A model generated the notes under the pieces. That model was not told where the DNA came from and ran no database searches. It saw nothing but the letters and a program-made list of their open reading frames with translations. From JAKITW01 sp041598875 (GTDB taxonomy: Bacteria; Desulfobacterota; Desulfobulbia; Desulfobulbales; BM004), in NCBI GenBank assembly GCA_041598875.1, contig JBFHXP010000001.1, positions 42,120-106,119 of the forward strand: a stretch of 64,000 bases of DNA. Reading direction: 5' to 3'. Positions 1 through 7,639 of the stretch are shown piece by piece. Each line of letters starts with the position of its first letter. Within the stretch, counting starts at the first letter, position 1. A program made the position numbers and the translations under genes.

Positions 1-29
1 AATACACTGGCCTCAATTTTTTCAGCCAT
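1..29 (-). CDS. 5' end of an unidentified gene (partial)
   Basis: Only nine codons (M-A-E-K-I-E-A-S-V) lie inside the window. The start is supported by an AGGAG six bases upstream of the ATG and by its place nine bases after the stop of the receiver gene at 39..497, so it is probably the last visible member of the operon that begins at the sigma-54 site near 1465. The product cannot be identified from so short a stretch. Confidence 0.5.
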
Positions 30-38
30 TACAGTCTC

Positions 39-497
39 CTATTTAGTATCTTCTTTTTTATCGAGAAAATTCCGGGCCATATCCGGTTCACCGGCCTCGG
101 CAAAGGCCGCGGCAGCCATGGTGTCCTGAATTTTATCCCGATACGCGTCTTTTATGGATTTGACCAGATGATCGATATCAACCGGTTTTTTGATATAATC
201 ATATATGCCGATCCGCCGGGCCTCATCCTCATCCCGGTCCGACCCATGCCCGGTCAGAATAATCACCCTGATGTCAGGAAATTTTTTCTTGACCCGCCGC
301 AAGACCTCGATGCCGTCGATGCCGGGCATCTTAAGATCGAGCACCATCACGTCCGGCTCCCTGTCGTCGACAAAACTCAAGGCCTGCTCGCCGTCAAAGA
401 CGGTCTCGTTTTCCAGGTCCCGCATCTGCAGCCGCTCAGACAGGGTCTTAACAAACTCCTGCTCATCATCAACAAGCAATACCTTCATCTTAGCCAT
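39..497 (-). CDS. Single-domain response regulator with C-terminal FAEAGE motif
   Basis: A stand-alone CheY-like receiver of 152 residues with no DNA-binding domain. The acidic DDE triad is near residue 10, the phospho-acceptor Asp lies in VLDLKMPG (D54), the switch Thr is in ILTGHG, and the conserved Lys is in the KKP motif. After the receiver it carries a short tail, AAAAFAEAGEPDMARNFL, which matches tails of the two upstream genes. The start at 497 has a GGGTGG six bases upstream and overlaps the previous gene by eight bases, which points to translational coupling. It presumably passes a phosphoryl group between proteins of this block. The partner is not visible from sequence alone. Confidence 0.85.
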   Translation of the reverse strand: MAKMKVLLVDDEQEFVKTLSERLQMRDLENETVFDGEQALSFVDDREPDVMVLDLKMPGIDGIEVLRRVKKKFPDIRVIILTGHGSDRDEDEARRIGIYDYIKKPVDIDHLVKSIKDAYRDKIQDTMAAAAFAEAGEPDMARNFLDKKEDTK

Positions 498-1038
498 GTT
501 TTCCACCCGTTTGCTCGTCAGGATTCTTTTCTTTTGACCGAAGACCGTCGTCGTCCCGGTCCATTATTTCCCTGGCGGAGTCATACTCCCCGGCCTGGGC
601 AAAGGTGGCAGCCATCATTGCCCCTTCAAATATATCCAGCAATGACCGTTTCCGGCCCTTCTTCTTCAGCGCCTTCCGCCGCTCGACCGCTTCCTGGATT
701 TTCTCCCGCAGAGTACGGATATCAAAAGGCACCATCAGTTCATCCGAGGCACCTTCACGCATACCCTCCATGGCATACGGCACACTCTCCGGGCTGCTCA
801 AGAGGATTATCTCAATCCCCGGCTCTTCCTTTTTCAGGCTCTTGAGAAGCCTGATCGAATCAGCGCCCTGATCCCGGATATCAAGAACCGCCACATCAAT
901 TTTCCGGCCCGAACTGATTTCAAGCGCTTCAAACTGATTGGCGGCGCTGATTATTTTACCCTGGACAAGACCTATCCTGCTGACCAGATTCTGGAGAAAC
1001 TGGGAATCGGCCATTACGATTAAGATTAAAGGGGACAT
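490..1038 (-). CDS. Degenerate receiver-like protein with FAQAGE motif
   Basis: 182 residues. Residues 4 to about 120 have the receiver pattern, with an Asp at the usual acceptor place (D53 in VAVLDIRD). However, the N-terminal acidic pair is reduced to A10-D11, and the conserved Lys before the cis-Pro is replaced by Val (LMVPFD). Phosphorylation is therefore doubtful, and it may act as a fixed-state or phosphate-independent receiver. After a basic linker comes MMAATFAQAGEYDSAREIM, the motif shared with the genes on both sides. It starts 65 bases after the gene at 1104..1391, with GAAGAAGG as likely ribosome binding site, and overlaps the next receiver gene. Confidence 0.75.
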   Translation of the reverse strand: MSPLILIVMADSQFLQNLVSRIGLVQGKIISAANQFEALEISSGRKIDVAVLDIRDQGADSIRLLKSLKKEEPGIEIILLSSPESVPYAMEGMREGASDELMVPFDIRTLREKIQEAVERRKALKKKGRKRSLLDIFEGAMMAATFAQAGEYDSAREIMDRDDDGLRSKEKNPDEQTGGKHG

Positions 1039-1103
1039 GACACAGACCTTCTTCGTGTTGGTCCTCTTCCATGACTATACCCACCACACCGACCGGAAAC
1101 CAC

Positions 1104-1391
1104 TCAGCAATCAATGGTCCCAAAGGCAAGATGCGCACCCGGAATCCCCAGCTCACTGAAGTCGCTGCGAGAAGAACCGCGGCCCTTCTCCCTGGGCTCA
1201 ATCATGTTCAACGCCTCATTATAGAGTCCGGACTCGGCAAAGGTCACTGCCGTGAAAATCTTATCGAACCAGGTAATGTTCGCGGTTCGCCGGACCTCCG
1301 GCATGATCTCCCTGGCGGTGTCCCACTCTCCTGCCTCGGCAAAAGTCACGGCCATCATCATATCCTGGATTTTTTTTAAGGTCTTTTTCAT
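1104..1391 (-). CDS. Small protein with two FAEAGE-type repeats
   Basis: A 95-residue protein of no family I can name. It holds two copies of a roughly 20-residue helical motif: MMAVTFAEAGEWDTAREIM near residues 11-29 and FTAVTFAESGLYNEALNMI near 46-64. Single copies end the two downstream receiver proteins. The pattern (Ala-rich start, FAE.G..., small residues, A..I/M) resembles a half or whole TPR-like helix pair, but I cannot assign it. The last 25 residues look low in structure. It is the first gene after the sigma-54 promoter match at 1457..1472. The likely role is a scaffold or interaction module for the receivers that share its motif (inference). Confidence 0.65.
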   Translation of the reverse strand: MKKTLKKIQDMMMAVTFAEAGEWDTAREIMPEVRRTANITWFDKIFTAVTFAESGLYNEALNMIEPREKGRGSSRSDFSELGIPGAHLAFGTIDC

Positions 1392-1456
1392 GGCAGGCCT
1401 CCTGTGGTGTACTGTGTACTCGGAACCATCATTCCTCTTGACTTCACTATAGTACT

Positions 1457-1472
1457 AGCAAAAGGTGTGCCA
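1457..1472 (-). promoter_or_regulatory. Sigma-54 (RpoN) promoter
   Basis: Read on the minus strand, the site is TGGCAC, five bases, TTGCT: a full match to the -24/-12 consensus, with GG and GC ten bases apart. Transcription would start near 1446, about 55 bases before the gene at 1104..1391. Two sigma-54 activator genes lie within 16 kb, one of them only 375 bases away. Confidence 0.8.
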
Positions 1473-1686
1473 AATTATTTAAACGAGTAAATTCAGTATA
1501 TTAAAATATTTGGGGCCAATCGCCCCCCCGCCCCAGAAATACAAAAGGAAACGAATTGAAACAAAACAGAAAGGTGGTGCCGCCCCAAGGTTAGCTAATC
1601 TTTTTAGATATCAGTATGTTGTCCACTTCTTACAGCACGATCGAGGGCAAACCGACCCCAAACGACACACATTGACACATAATGAA

Positions 1687-1705
1687 ACAAGACAGGTTGT
1701 CTCGT
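1687..1705. promoter_or_regulatory. Possible activator-binding palindrome
   Basis: An inverted repeat with 8-base arms around a 3-base centre (ACAAGACA and TGTCTCGT, one mismatch). It lies about 220 bases upstream of the sigma-54 site at 1457..1472, a normal enhancer distance. Apart from this and the promoter, the gap 1392..1846 shows nothing I can name. Confidence 0.3.
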
Positions 1706-1846
1706 GGGAATTGAATGCGTCCACCCGACACCACTCCCCGGGTTTCATGGTGGAGTCACAATTTTCCCCCGAGACCGCGGACTGCGAGCACTTTTACCGC
1801 AGCCATCTCTTCGATATTCCGGGGATAGAGTTTTTTCGGCACTGAT

Positions 1847-3217
1847 TCAGGTTTTTTCATCCCGAAAGGAGTGCAGGTCAATCCCATGTCGATTGATCTT
1901 GTCATACAGGCTTTTTCTCGAAATCATCAGGGCCTTATGGGTGGCGATGACCTGGCCCTTGTGCGCACGCAGCGCGGCAATAATATGATTCTTTTCCGCC
2001 TCATCCACCGCCTGCCGCAGAGGGACCGGCTGACCCGCGCGGGACTCCGGCCCTGTTGCCGAACCTGTTTCATCTGCCCCGGAAAGCGCATCGCGGTAAA
2101 CACACAGCCTTCTTATATGGTTTTTAAACTCCCGGACATTTCCCGGCCACTCCCGTCTGCACAAACGATTCACGGACACGGAGTCAAAAGAGGCCGGATC
2201 CATGCCGTACTCCTTGCAGAAATGATGCAACAGAAGGGGTATGTCCGACAGCCGCTCCCGCAGGGGCGGGACTGTAATCGGCAGCACATTCAGCCGGAAA
2301 TAGAGATCCTGGCGGAAACGCCCGGCCCCTATCTCGCTGGCAAGAACACTGTTTGTCGCCGACAGGATCCGCGCCCGCACCGGGGTGGGGGTATTTGCCC
2401 CAAGGCGGGTGACCGCCCGATCCTCCAGGACCCGGAGGAGCTTTGCCTGCAGGCCCACGGGCATGCTGCATATCTCATCAAGAAAAATCGTGCCTTTGCC
2501 GGCATATTCAAACTTACCCATCTTGGCCAGCCCGGCCCCGGTGAAGGCCCCTTTTTCATGGCCGAACAGCTCCGCCTCGAGCATTTCCGTGGGTATTGCC
2601 CCCATGTTGACGGCAACAAAGGGCCCTTCACTCCGTGTTGACAGATTATGAATGGCCCGGGCCACCAGCTCCTTGCCGGTACCGGTCTCACCGGAAATCA
2701 GGACCGGGTCATCTTCCCGTGCCACGATCTCGATGGTGTCATAAAGACGCCGCATCAAATGGTGGCCGCCGACAAGACCGTTAAAGCTGAAACGCGCCCC
2801 CCGGACCCGTTCCAGCTGGCGGCAGAGCCCCCGGTTATCGAGAACCAGCCGCATCTTTTCCACTGCCCGGGAAAGGGCGCCTAAAAGGATCTCCTCGTCC
2901 ACCGGCTTTTCGAGAAAATCGTATGCCCCGTTCTTCATCGCCTTGACCGCCATATCGACATCACCGTGGCCGGTCACCATGATCACCGGCAGATCACGAT
3001 CCTGGACCCTGGTCCGCTGTAAAAATTCCAGTCCATCAATCAGGGGCATCTTGATGTCGGCGATCACCGCGAGATAGACGCCGGAGGAAAGCGAGGCCAG
3101 GGCCTCGGCCGGGGTGCTGAAACTGTCGACCTCATACCCGTGCATGGTGAGGGTCTGATGTATGGCAATGAGCAGATACGTGTCATCGTCGACCACCAGT
3201 ATTTTTCCGATTTTCAT
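1847..3217 (-). CDS. Sigma-54-dependent response regulator (NtrC/DctD type)
   Basis: 456 residues in the classic order. The receiver is at about 5-120 (D10, D11, acceptor D54 in VIADIKMP, Lys in LEKPVD). The AAA+ ATPase is at about 145-375, with Walker A GETGTGKE, the sigma-54 contact loop GAFTGA and Walker B IFLDEI. A C-terminal Fis-type helix-turn-helix (GQVIATHKALMISRKSLYDK) follows. It binds upstream enhancers and drives open-complex formation by sigma-54 polymerase when phosphorylated. An alternative ATG at 3238 would overlap the kinase gene; 3217 has AGGT about ten bases upstream and starts eight bases after the kinase stop. The partner kinase is the gene at 3225..4442. Likely targets are the sigma-54 sites at 1457..1472 and 4705..4720 (inference). 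Confidence 0.9.
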   Translation of the reverse strand: MKIGKILVVDDDTYLLIAIHQTLTMHGYEVDSFSTPAEALASLSSGVYLAVIADIKMPLIDGLEFLQRTRVQDRDLPVIMVTGHGDVDMAVKAMKNGAYDFLEKPVDEEILLGALSRAVEKMRLVLDNRGLCRQLERVRGARFSFNGLVGGHHLMRRLYDTIEIVAREDDPVLISGETGTGKELVARAIHNLSTRSEGPFVAVNMGAIPTEMLEAELFGHEKGAFTGAGLAKMGKFEYAGKGTIFLDEICSMPVGLQAKLLRVLEDRAVTRLGANTPTPVRARILSATNSVLASEIGAGRFRQDLYFRLNVLPITVPPLRERLSDIPLLLHHFCKEYGMDPASFDSVSVNRLCRREWPGNVREFKNHIRRLCVYRDALSGADETGSATGPESRAGQPVPLRQAVDEAEKNHIIAALRAHKGQVIATHKALMISRKSLYDKINRHGIDLHSFRDEKT

Positions 3218-3224
3218 ACATCCA

Positions 3225-4442
3225 TTACCTGTGTGCATCTGCGTCCTCTTCGCAACGCGGGGGCAGGTGAATCAAAAAACAGGCCCCTTCCCCCGGCGCA
3301 CTTTCCACTTTGATAAAACCACCGCTTTCCCGGACTATCCGGTCAACGATGGACAGGCCCAGGCCCATTCCGGTCCCCACCTCCCGGGTGGTGAAAAAGG
3401 GATCAAAGATCCTGGTCAGCACATCAGGAGAAATTCCCGTGCCGGTATCCCGAATCGCGGCAACAACATACTCTTTTTCCTGGAGGCTCTCGGGCTCAAT
3501 ACTCTTTATTGTACTGGTTTTTATCGTCAAACGCGGGGAGTCGGTTTCCCCCATTGACTGGACCGCATTCTGAATGACATTCAAAAAGACCTGCTCAAAC
3601 CTGACCTCCTGGCCGATGACCAGGGGAACAGAGCGGTCAAGGTCCAGCTCCACCTCAATATCCGAAAGGGCAAGCTGGCTGTCGAGAAACTTGAGAATAT
3701 TGATTAAAATTGAATTAATTTCCACGGGGCAGGAGTCGGAGACCTCTTTACGGGCAAAACTTTTCAGACTCTTGATAATTGATGAGGCCTTTTTTATCCG
3801 GTCGATAATGATCTGGAGATTTTCCTCCAACAGCTCTCTGTTAATGGTCGGCTCTTCTAAGGCTTTCAGACAGTTGCGCGAAAAGAGAAGCATCGCGTTC
3901 AAGGGCTGGGTCAATTCATGGCCTATCCCGGCCGCCATCTCGCCAAGGCTGGCCAGCCGGCCGGAGTGAATCAACTGCTCCTGGGCCTCTCGAATCCTGG
4001 ACATCATCTTATGGGCATCGCTCATGTCCCTGGCAATCATCATGTGAAGCACCCGGCCCGATTCCGTGACAAAGGTCGAGCCATTGATGCTTACCCGAAT
4101 CCTCTCCCCCCCACGGGCCTTGAATTCCGTTTCCCAGTTCTTGAACTCACCGGCGGAAATACGTGCCTTGAGGGAGCGGCACGCCCCCTCATCCATGAGT
4201 GCATCCAGGGAGACCCTGCCATAATCTTCTGCCGGAAAATCAAGCAGGTGCAAAAACTCCTCGTTTGAGTTGGCAATAACAAAGTCCTTTGTCATGACAA
4301 AAAAGAGGTCTGAAAGACTTGCAAGGATCTTCTCTGAAAAGACCTTTTCCGTCTGGACCTCTTCATGTTTCTTCAGAATCCGAACGACCAGATCCTGTTT
4401 CTGCCTTTCAAGCAGTTCAACCAGTTTTTCGTTCGGCTCCAT
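3225..4442 (-). CDS. Cytoplasmic PAS sensor histidine kinase
   Basis: 405 residues with no membrane segment. A coiled start (residues 1-35) is followed by a PAS domain (about 35-148), a HisKA dimerisation domain with the phospho-accepting His in GHELTQPLN (H175), and a complete HATPase domain (about 275-395) ending with RDTGTGIS, FDPFFTTREVGTGMGLGL. The start at 4442 is preferred over an ATG 24 codons further up because the extra stretch is unlike a folded N-terminus; its GAGGGG lies unusually close to the ATG. It forms a two-gene unit with the NtrC-type regulator downstream and is divergent from the HTH-receiver operon. The signal is unknown; a soluble PAS suggests a cytoplasmic redox or metabolite cue. 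Confidence 0.88.
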   Translation of the reverse strand: MEPNEKLVELLERQKQDLVVRILKKHEEVQTEKVFSEKILASLSDLFFVMTKDFVIANSNEEFLHLLDFPAEDYGRVSLDALMDEGACRSLKARISAGEFKNWETEFKARGGERIRVSINGSTFVTESGRVLHMMIARDMSDAHKMMSRIREAQEQLIHSGRLASLGEMAAGIGHELTQPLNAMLLFSRNCLKALEEPTINRELLEENLQIIIDRIKKASSIIKSLKSFARKEVSDSCPVEINSILINILKFLDSQLALSDIEVELDLDRSVPLVIGQEVRFEQVFLNVIQNAVQSMGETDSPRLTIKTSTIKSIEPESLQEKEYVVAAIRDTGTGISPDVLTRIFDPFFTTREVGTGMGLGLSIVDRIVRESGGFIKVESAPGEGACFLIHLPPRCEEDADAHR

Positions 4443-4545
4443 TCCCCTCGCACCCGCCCTTGACCATACACCTGAAAATTCACCCGGAGTACCCAGACCC
4501 CGACCCTGTGTCACAAAATATACACACCCGCCGAAAACGAATAAT

Positions 4546-4565
4546 TACACGATACTACACGATAA
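4546..4565. promoter_or_regulatory. Tandem 10-bp repeat, possible activator site
   Basis: Two copies of TACACGATA spaced exactly ten bases apart, one helical turn, about 140 bases upstream of the sigma-54 site at 4705..4720 and in the gap between divergent units. This would suit binding by an activator such as the regulator at 1847..3217, but no binding site for it is known. The rest of the gap 4443..4770 holds the promoter below and nothing else I recognise. Confidence 0.3.
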
Positions 4566-4704
4566 CGCCCCACACCCCGTCACCACACCCACACAGTCGC
4601 CACCTGCGGCCTTCAGACCACTGCCTTGCCTCAGGAATTTTTTTAACTTGTAATTGCCTGTAATTACTGCACGAAATTTAACTCGTCCCCATCCCGCCCC
4701 AAAT

Positions 4705-4720
4705 TGGCGCAATAAATGCT
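4705..4720 (+). promoter_or_regulatory. Sigma-54 (RpoN) promoter candidate
   Basis: TGGCGC, five bases, ATGCT: the invariant GG and GC are ten bases apart as required, with two departures from TGGCAC/TTGCT. The start would lie near 4732, about 40 bases before the HTH-receiver gene. It faces the five-gene operon that ends at the terminator at 9667..9698. Confidence 0.6.
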
Positions 4721-4770
4721 AACACCGGAAGCCAATAGCCCCATTAAGCGGACATTTTTTCTGAATTGCA

Positions 4771-5358
4771 ATGAAAAAGCAGACCTTAAACATAGATCAA
4801 GCGGCCTCCCTGTGCGGGGTATCTCCCACCCGCGTCAAGGCATGGATTGATAAAAAGGAACTCCGGGCAGAGGAAAACCATGGCCGGGAGCAATGGATCA
4901 GGCATACCGACCTCATTGATTTTCTTGTTAAATTCAACATGCCGATCCCTGACGCGCTCCTGCCCTATAAGGCCAGAAAAATCCTGTTCATCTATAACGA
5001 TGATTCGGGCGGCCGGTTGTTTATGCGTTTTTTAATCCGCCTCCTCGGTCATTTAAAAAAAACACAGCAGACCTTTGTTGCTGACCACATCCCCTATGGG
5101 CCGGATGCAAAAATAAAAGTGATGGTCTTCAAACCAGACCTTGTGCTGCTTGACATGACTGAGAGCGATCATGACGCGATTTCCATGGGCCTGCAGATCA
5201 AGAACGCCACTGAGTTCAGCGCGGTAAAGCTCATTGCCGTCACCGCTGAAACCATTTTTGAAGAGCAGAGAGTATCAGCACTGAAAAACGGGATTGACAC
5301 CATTGTGCCAGAATCGGTGAATATCCCTGTTTTTGCTGAAGAACTTAATTTCCTGTGA
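4771..5358 (+). CDS. HTH-receiver protein in reversed order
   Basis: 195 residues. The first 60 form a MerR/excisionase-like helix-turn-helix (IDQAASLCGVSPTRVKAWID, then a wing with W42). Residues 69-195 are a receiver-like domain with N-D-D at 76-78 and the acceptor Asp in LVLLDMTE (D128). The conserved Lys is missing (DTIVPES), so signalling may be altered. DNA-binding at the N-terminus and receiver at the C-terminus is the reverse of the usual response regulator. No clear Shine-Dalgarno precedes the ATG. It is first in the operon with a membrane kinase, a receiver and a TauE permease, so a local regulatory role is likely. Confidence 0.75.
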   Translation: MKKQTLNIDQAASLCGVSPTRVKAWIDKKELRAEENHGREQWIRHTDLIDFLVKFNMPIPDALLPYKARKILFIYNDDSGGRLFMRFLIRLLGHLKKTQQTFVADHIPYGPDAKIKVMVFKPDLVLLDMTESDHDAISMGLQIKNATEFSAVKLIAVTAETIFEEQRVSALKNGIDTIVPESVNIPVFAEELNFL

Positions 5359-5407
5359 TGATCCCGGGGACAACACGCATCCGTGAGATTGAAATAGCCG
5401 GAACACC

Positions 5408-7054
5408 ATGCTGAAAGACAGAACACATTACTCACGACTGAAAAAAAGGTTTTCCATCACCTTTATCCTGGTCGCCCTGGTGCCGTTTTTCCTTATCAGC
5501 TGGAGCTCCTCGCATTTTTATCAGATGTCATCCCTGGAAAACACCACCAGGGGCCTGAAGGGAACCGTGGAGAACAGAAAAGAGGTCATTAACTTTTTTC
5601 TTACTGACCAGAAGAACCTCTTATTGCAGTTGATTCACCTCTACTCATACGAGGTTTTCAAAGACCAGGGAGAGTTGGAAAGAATATTTACCGCGGTCGC
5701 TCCGAGCGGAATTGTCGATCTGGGATTGATTGATGCCAGCGGCCAGCACGTGACATATGTCGGGCCCTACCGACAGAAACTGATCGATAAGAACTATAAG
5801 GACGCCGACTGGTTTCATGAGGTGATGATCAACGGCTGCCATATCAGCGATGTCTTTCTCGGCTACCGCGAGGTGCCCCACTTTGTGGTGGCAGTGGCAG
5901 ACCCTCTGAAAAAGTGGGTCCTGCGGGCCACGGTGAATTCGGAATTCTTTGACGGCCTCCTGCGCAACGCCCAGCTCGGTGAGAAAGGCGATGCCTTTAT
6001 CGTCAACCGGGAGGGAAAATTCCAAACAGCCAGCCGGCTCCAGGTTAACACCCTGAACCTGAAAGAAAGGACGCTGCTTAATTACCATGAAGGGACCGAA
6101 GTGCATCAGATTGATAATTTCCTCTATGTGACCAGCTGGCTCAAGAACGGCGAATGGCTCCTGCTGGTCAAGCTCCAGACCTCGAGCGTCTTGGAGGTTT
6201 TTTATCATGCCCGCAACATCGACTTTCTCTCCATTCTGGCCGCCGCCCTGTTAATCATTGTTGTCGCGACCCTTACCGTGAATCAGATGGTAAACAAAAT
6301 TGAGCGGGCCGACCGCGAAAAGGCAAGCCTGGACAGCCAGATGATCCAGGTGGAAAAAATGGCTTCCCTGGGCAGAATGGCTGCCGGGGTGGCCCATGAG
6401 GTGAACAACCCCCTGCAGCTGATCACCGATCAGTCCGGGTGGATCGGTGACCTTCTCGATGAGGAAGATCCCGGAAAAATCCGCCACATGGATGAATACC
6501 GCCAGGCCCTGGCTAAAATCAAGGCCCATGTGGCCCGGGCAAGCGGCGTCACCCACAGATTGTTGGGATTTTCACGGAAAATGGAGGCAAAAAAGGCAGA
6601 GGCGCATATCAATTTTCTTATCGAAGAGGTTCTCTCCTTTCTTGAAAACGAGGCGGCCGGCCACGATATCACCATAACTACCCACCTGCAAAAGGATATC
6701 CCGGCGATCATGACCGACGCCACCCAGATCCAGCAGGTGTTTTTAAATATTCTCAACAACAGCATCGATGCCATTGGGAAAAAGGGGGCCATAGAGATCA
6801 CCACCCTGGTCGACGGAAAGGGCATATGTATCACTATTGCCGATACCGGTCCGGGAATCAAACCCGGGATCGCACATCATATCTTTGACCCCTTTTTCAC
6901 CACCAAGGAACCGGGCAAGGGAACCGGACTCGGGTTGTCCATCTGCTACAACATTATCCAGTCGCTGGGAGGCACGATTGAAGTCGGTAACAGGCAAGAG
7001 GGAGGAGCGGTCTTTTCGATAAAACTGCCGATTACAACCGGGGAAACCAGCTGA
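5408..7054 (+). CDS. Membrane sensor histidine kinase (Cache-type sensor)
   Basis: 548 residues. Transmembrane segment 1 is at about 15-34, an extracytoplasmic sensor of about 235 residues follows, and segment 2 is at about 269-292. The cytoplasmic part is a HisKA domain (AAGVAHEVNNPL, H330) and HATPase (about 435-545, FDPFFTTKEPGKGTGLGL). The sensor contains DVFLGYREVPHFVV, nearly the same as DVFLGYRNLPHFVV in the kinase at 13936..15687, so the two are paralogues that may bind related ligands. It lies 49 bases after the HTH-receiver gene and before a stand-alone receiver, its probable phosphorylation target. The Cache fold is inferred from layout and similarity to double-Cache kinases. Confidence 0.88.
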   Translation: MLKDRTHYSRLKKRFSITFILVALVPFFLISWSSSHFYQMSSLENTTRGLKGTVENRKEVINFFLTDQKNLLLQLIHLYSYEVFKDQGELERIFTAVAPSGIVDLGLIDASGQHVTYVGPYRQKLIDKNYKDADWFHEVMINGCHISDVFLGYREVPHFVVAVADPLKKWVLRATVNSEFFDGLLRNAQLGEKGDAFIVNREGKFQTASRLQVNTLNLKERTLLNYHEGTEVHQIDNFLYVTSWLKNGEWLLLVKLQTSSVLEVFYHARNIDFLSILAAALLIIVVATLTVNQMVNKIERADREKASLDSQMIQVEKMASLGRMAAGVAHEVNNPLQLITDQSGWIGDLLDEEDPGKIRHMDEYRQALAKIKAHVARASGVTHRLLGFSRKMEAKKAEAHINFLIEEVLSFLENEAAGHDITITTHLQKDIPAIMTDATQIQQVFLNILNNSIDAIGKKGAIEITTLVDGKGICITIADTGPGIKPGIAHHIFDPFFTTKEPGKGTGLGLSICYNIIQSLGGTIEVGNRQEGGAVFSIKLPITTGETS

Positions 7055-7114
7055 TAATCGGCACAGCTCATCATGTGCAGTCCATCCTGTTTTCACAAAT
7101 AAGGAGATAAGAAC

Positions 7115-7543
7115 ATGAAAGATTTCAATGTATTGATCGTTGACGATGAAACGGATTTCCTGGAAACAACCCTTAAGAGGATGCAAAAGAGAAACATCCG
7201 CTGCGAAGGGGTTGATAACGGCAGAGAGGCCATTGAGAAGATCAGCAAGGGGACTTTTGACGTGGTTCTGCTCGATGTAAAGATGCCGATCATGGACGGG
7301 GTGGAGACACTCCGGGAGATCAAGCGGATCAGGCCGCTGACCGAGGTGGTCATGCTCACCGGTCATGCCTCCGTGGACTCGGGGATTGAAGGGATGAAGC
7401 TCGGCGCCTTTGATTATCTGATGAAACCGATGGATCTTGATCCATTGCTGGAAAAAATCCAGGATGCCTATGAAAAAAAACGCCTCCAGGAAGAAAAGAT
7501 CGAGCAGGCTCAGATGAAAAAACACATGAGCCTTCCCGGATAA
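7115..7543 (+). CDS. Single-domain response regulator
   Basis: A stand-alone receiver of 142 residues with all key positions: D10-D11, acceptor D54 in VVLLDVKMP, Thr in MLTGHAS, Lys in LMKPMD. A 25-residue charged helical tail follows. AAGGAG lies eight bases before the ATG. It follows the membrane kinase by 60 bases and precedes the TauE permease. It has no output domain and must act by protein contact or as a relay intermediate. It is close in sequence to the receiver at 12376..12759 (both have DFLETT after the acidic pair). Confidence 0.87.
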   Translation: MKDFNVLIVDDETDFLETTLKRMQKRNIRCEGVDNGREAIEKISKGTFDVVLLDVKMPIMDGVETLREIKRIRPLTEVVMLTGHASVDSGIEGMKLGAFDYLMKPMDLDPLLEKIQDAYEKKRLQEEKIEQAQMKKHMSLPG

Positions 7544-7639
7544 GATTTTTCAGTGAATTCCCCGCATCTTACCGCGGCAGGACACTATGATTCAGACGGT
7601 ATTGCAAGATTAACCACAACAGAGGAGAGGAAAAAGAAA

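Noticed and set aside
1757..1860. A 34-codon frame starting inside the end of the NtrC-type regulator gene (minus strand).
   Set aside because: Too short to support, with no own ribosome site distinct from the regulator's end. It could still be a coupled small peptide.
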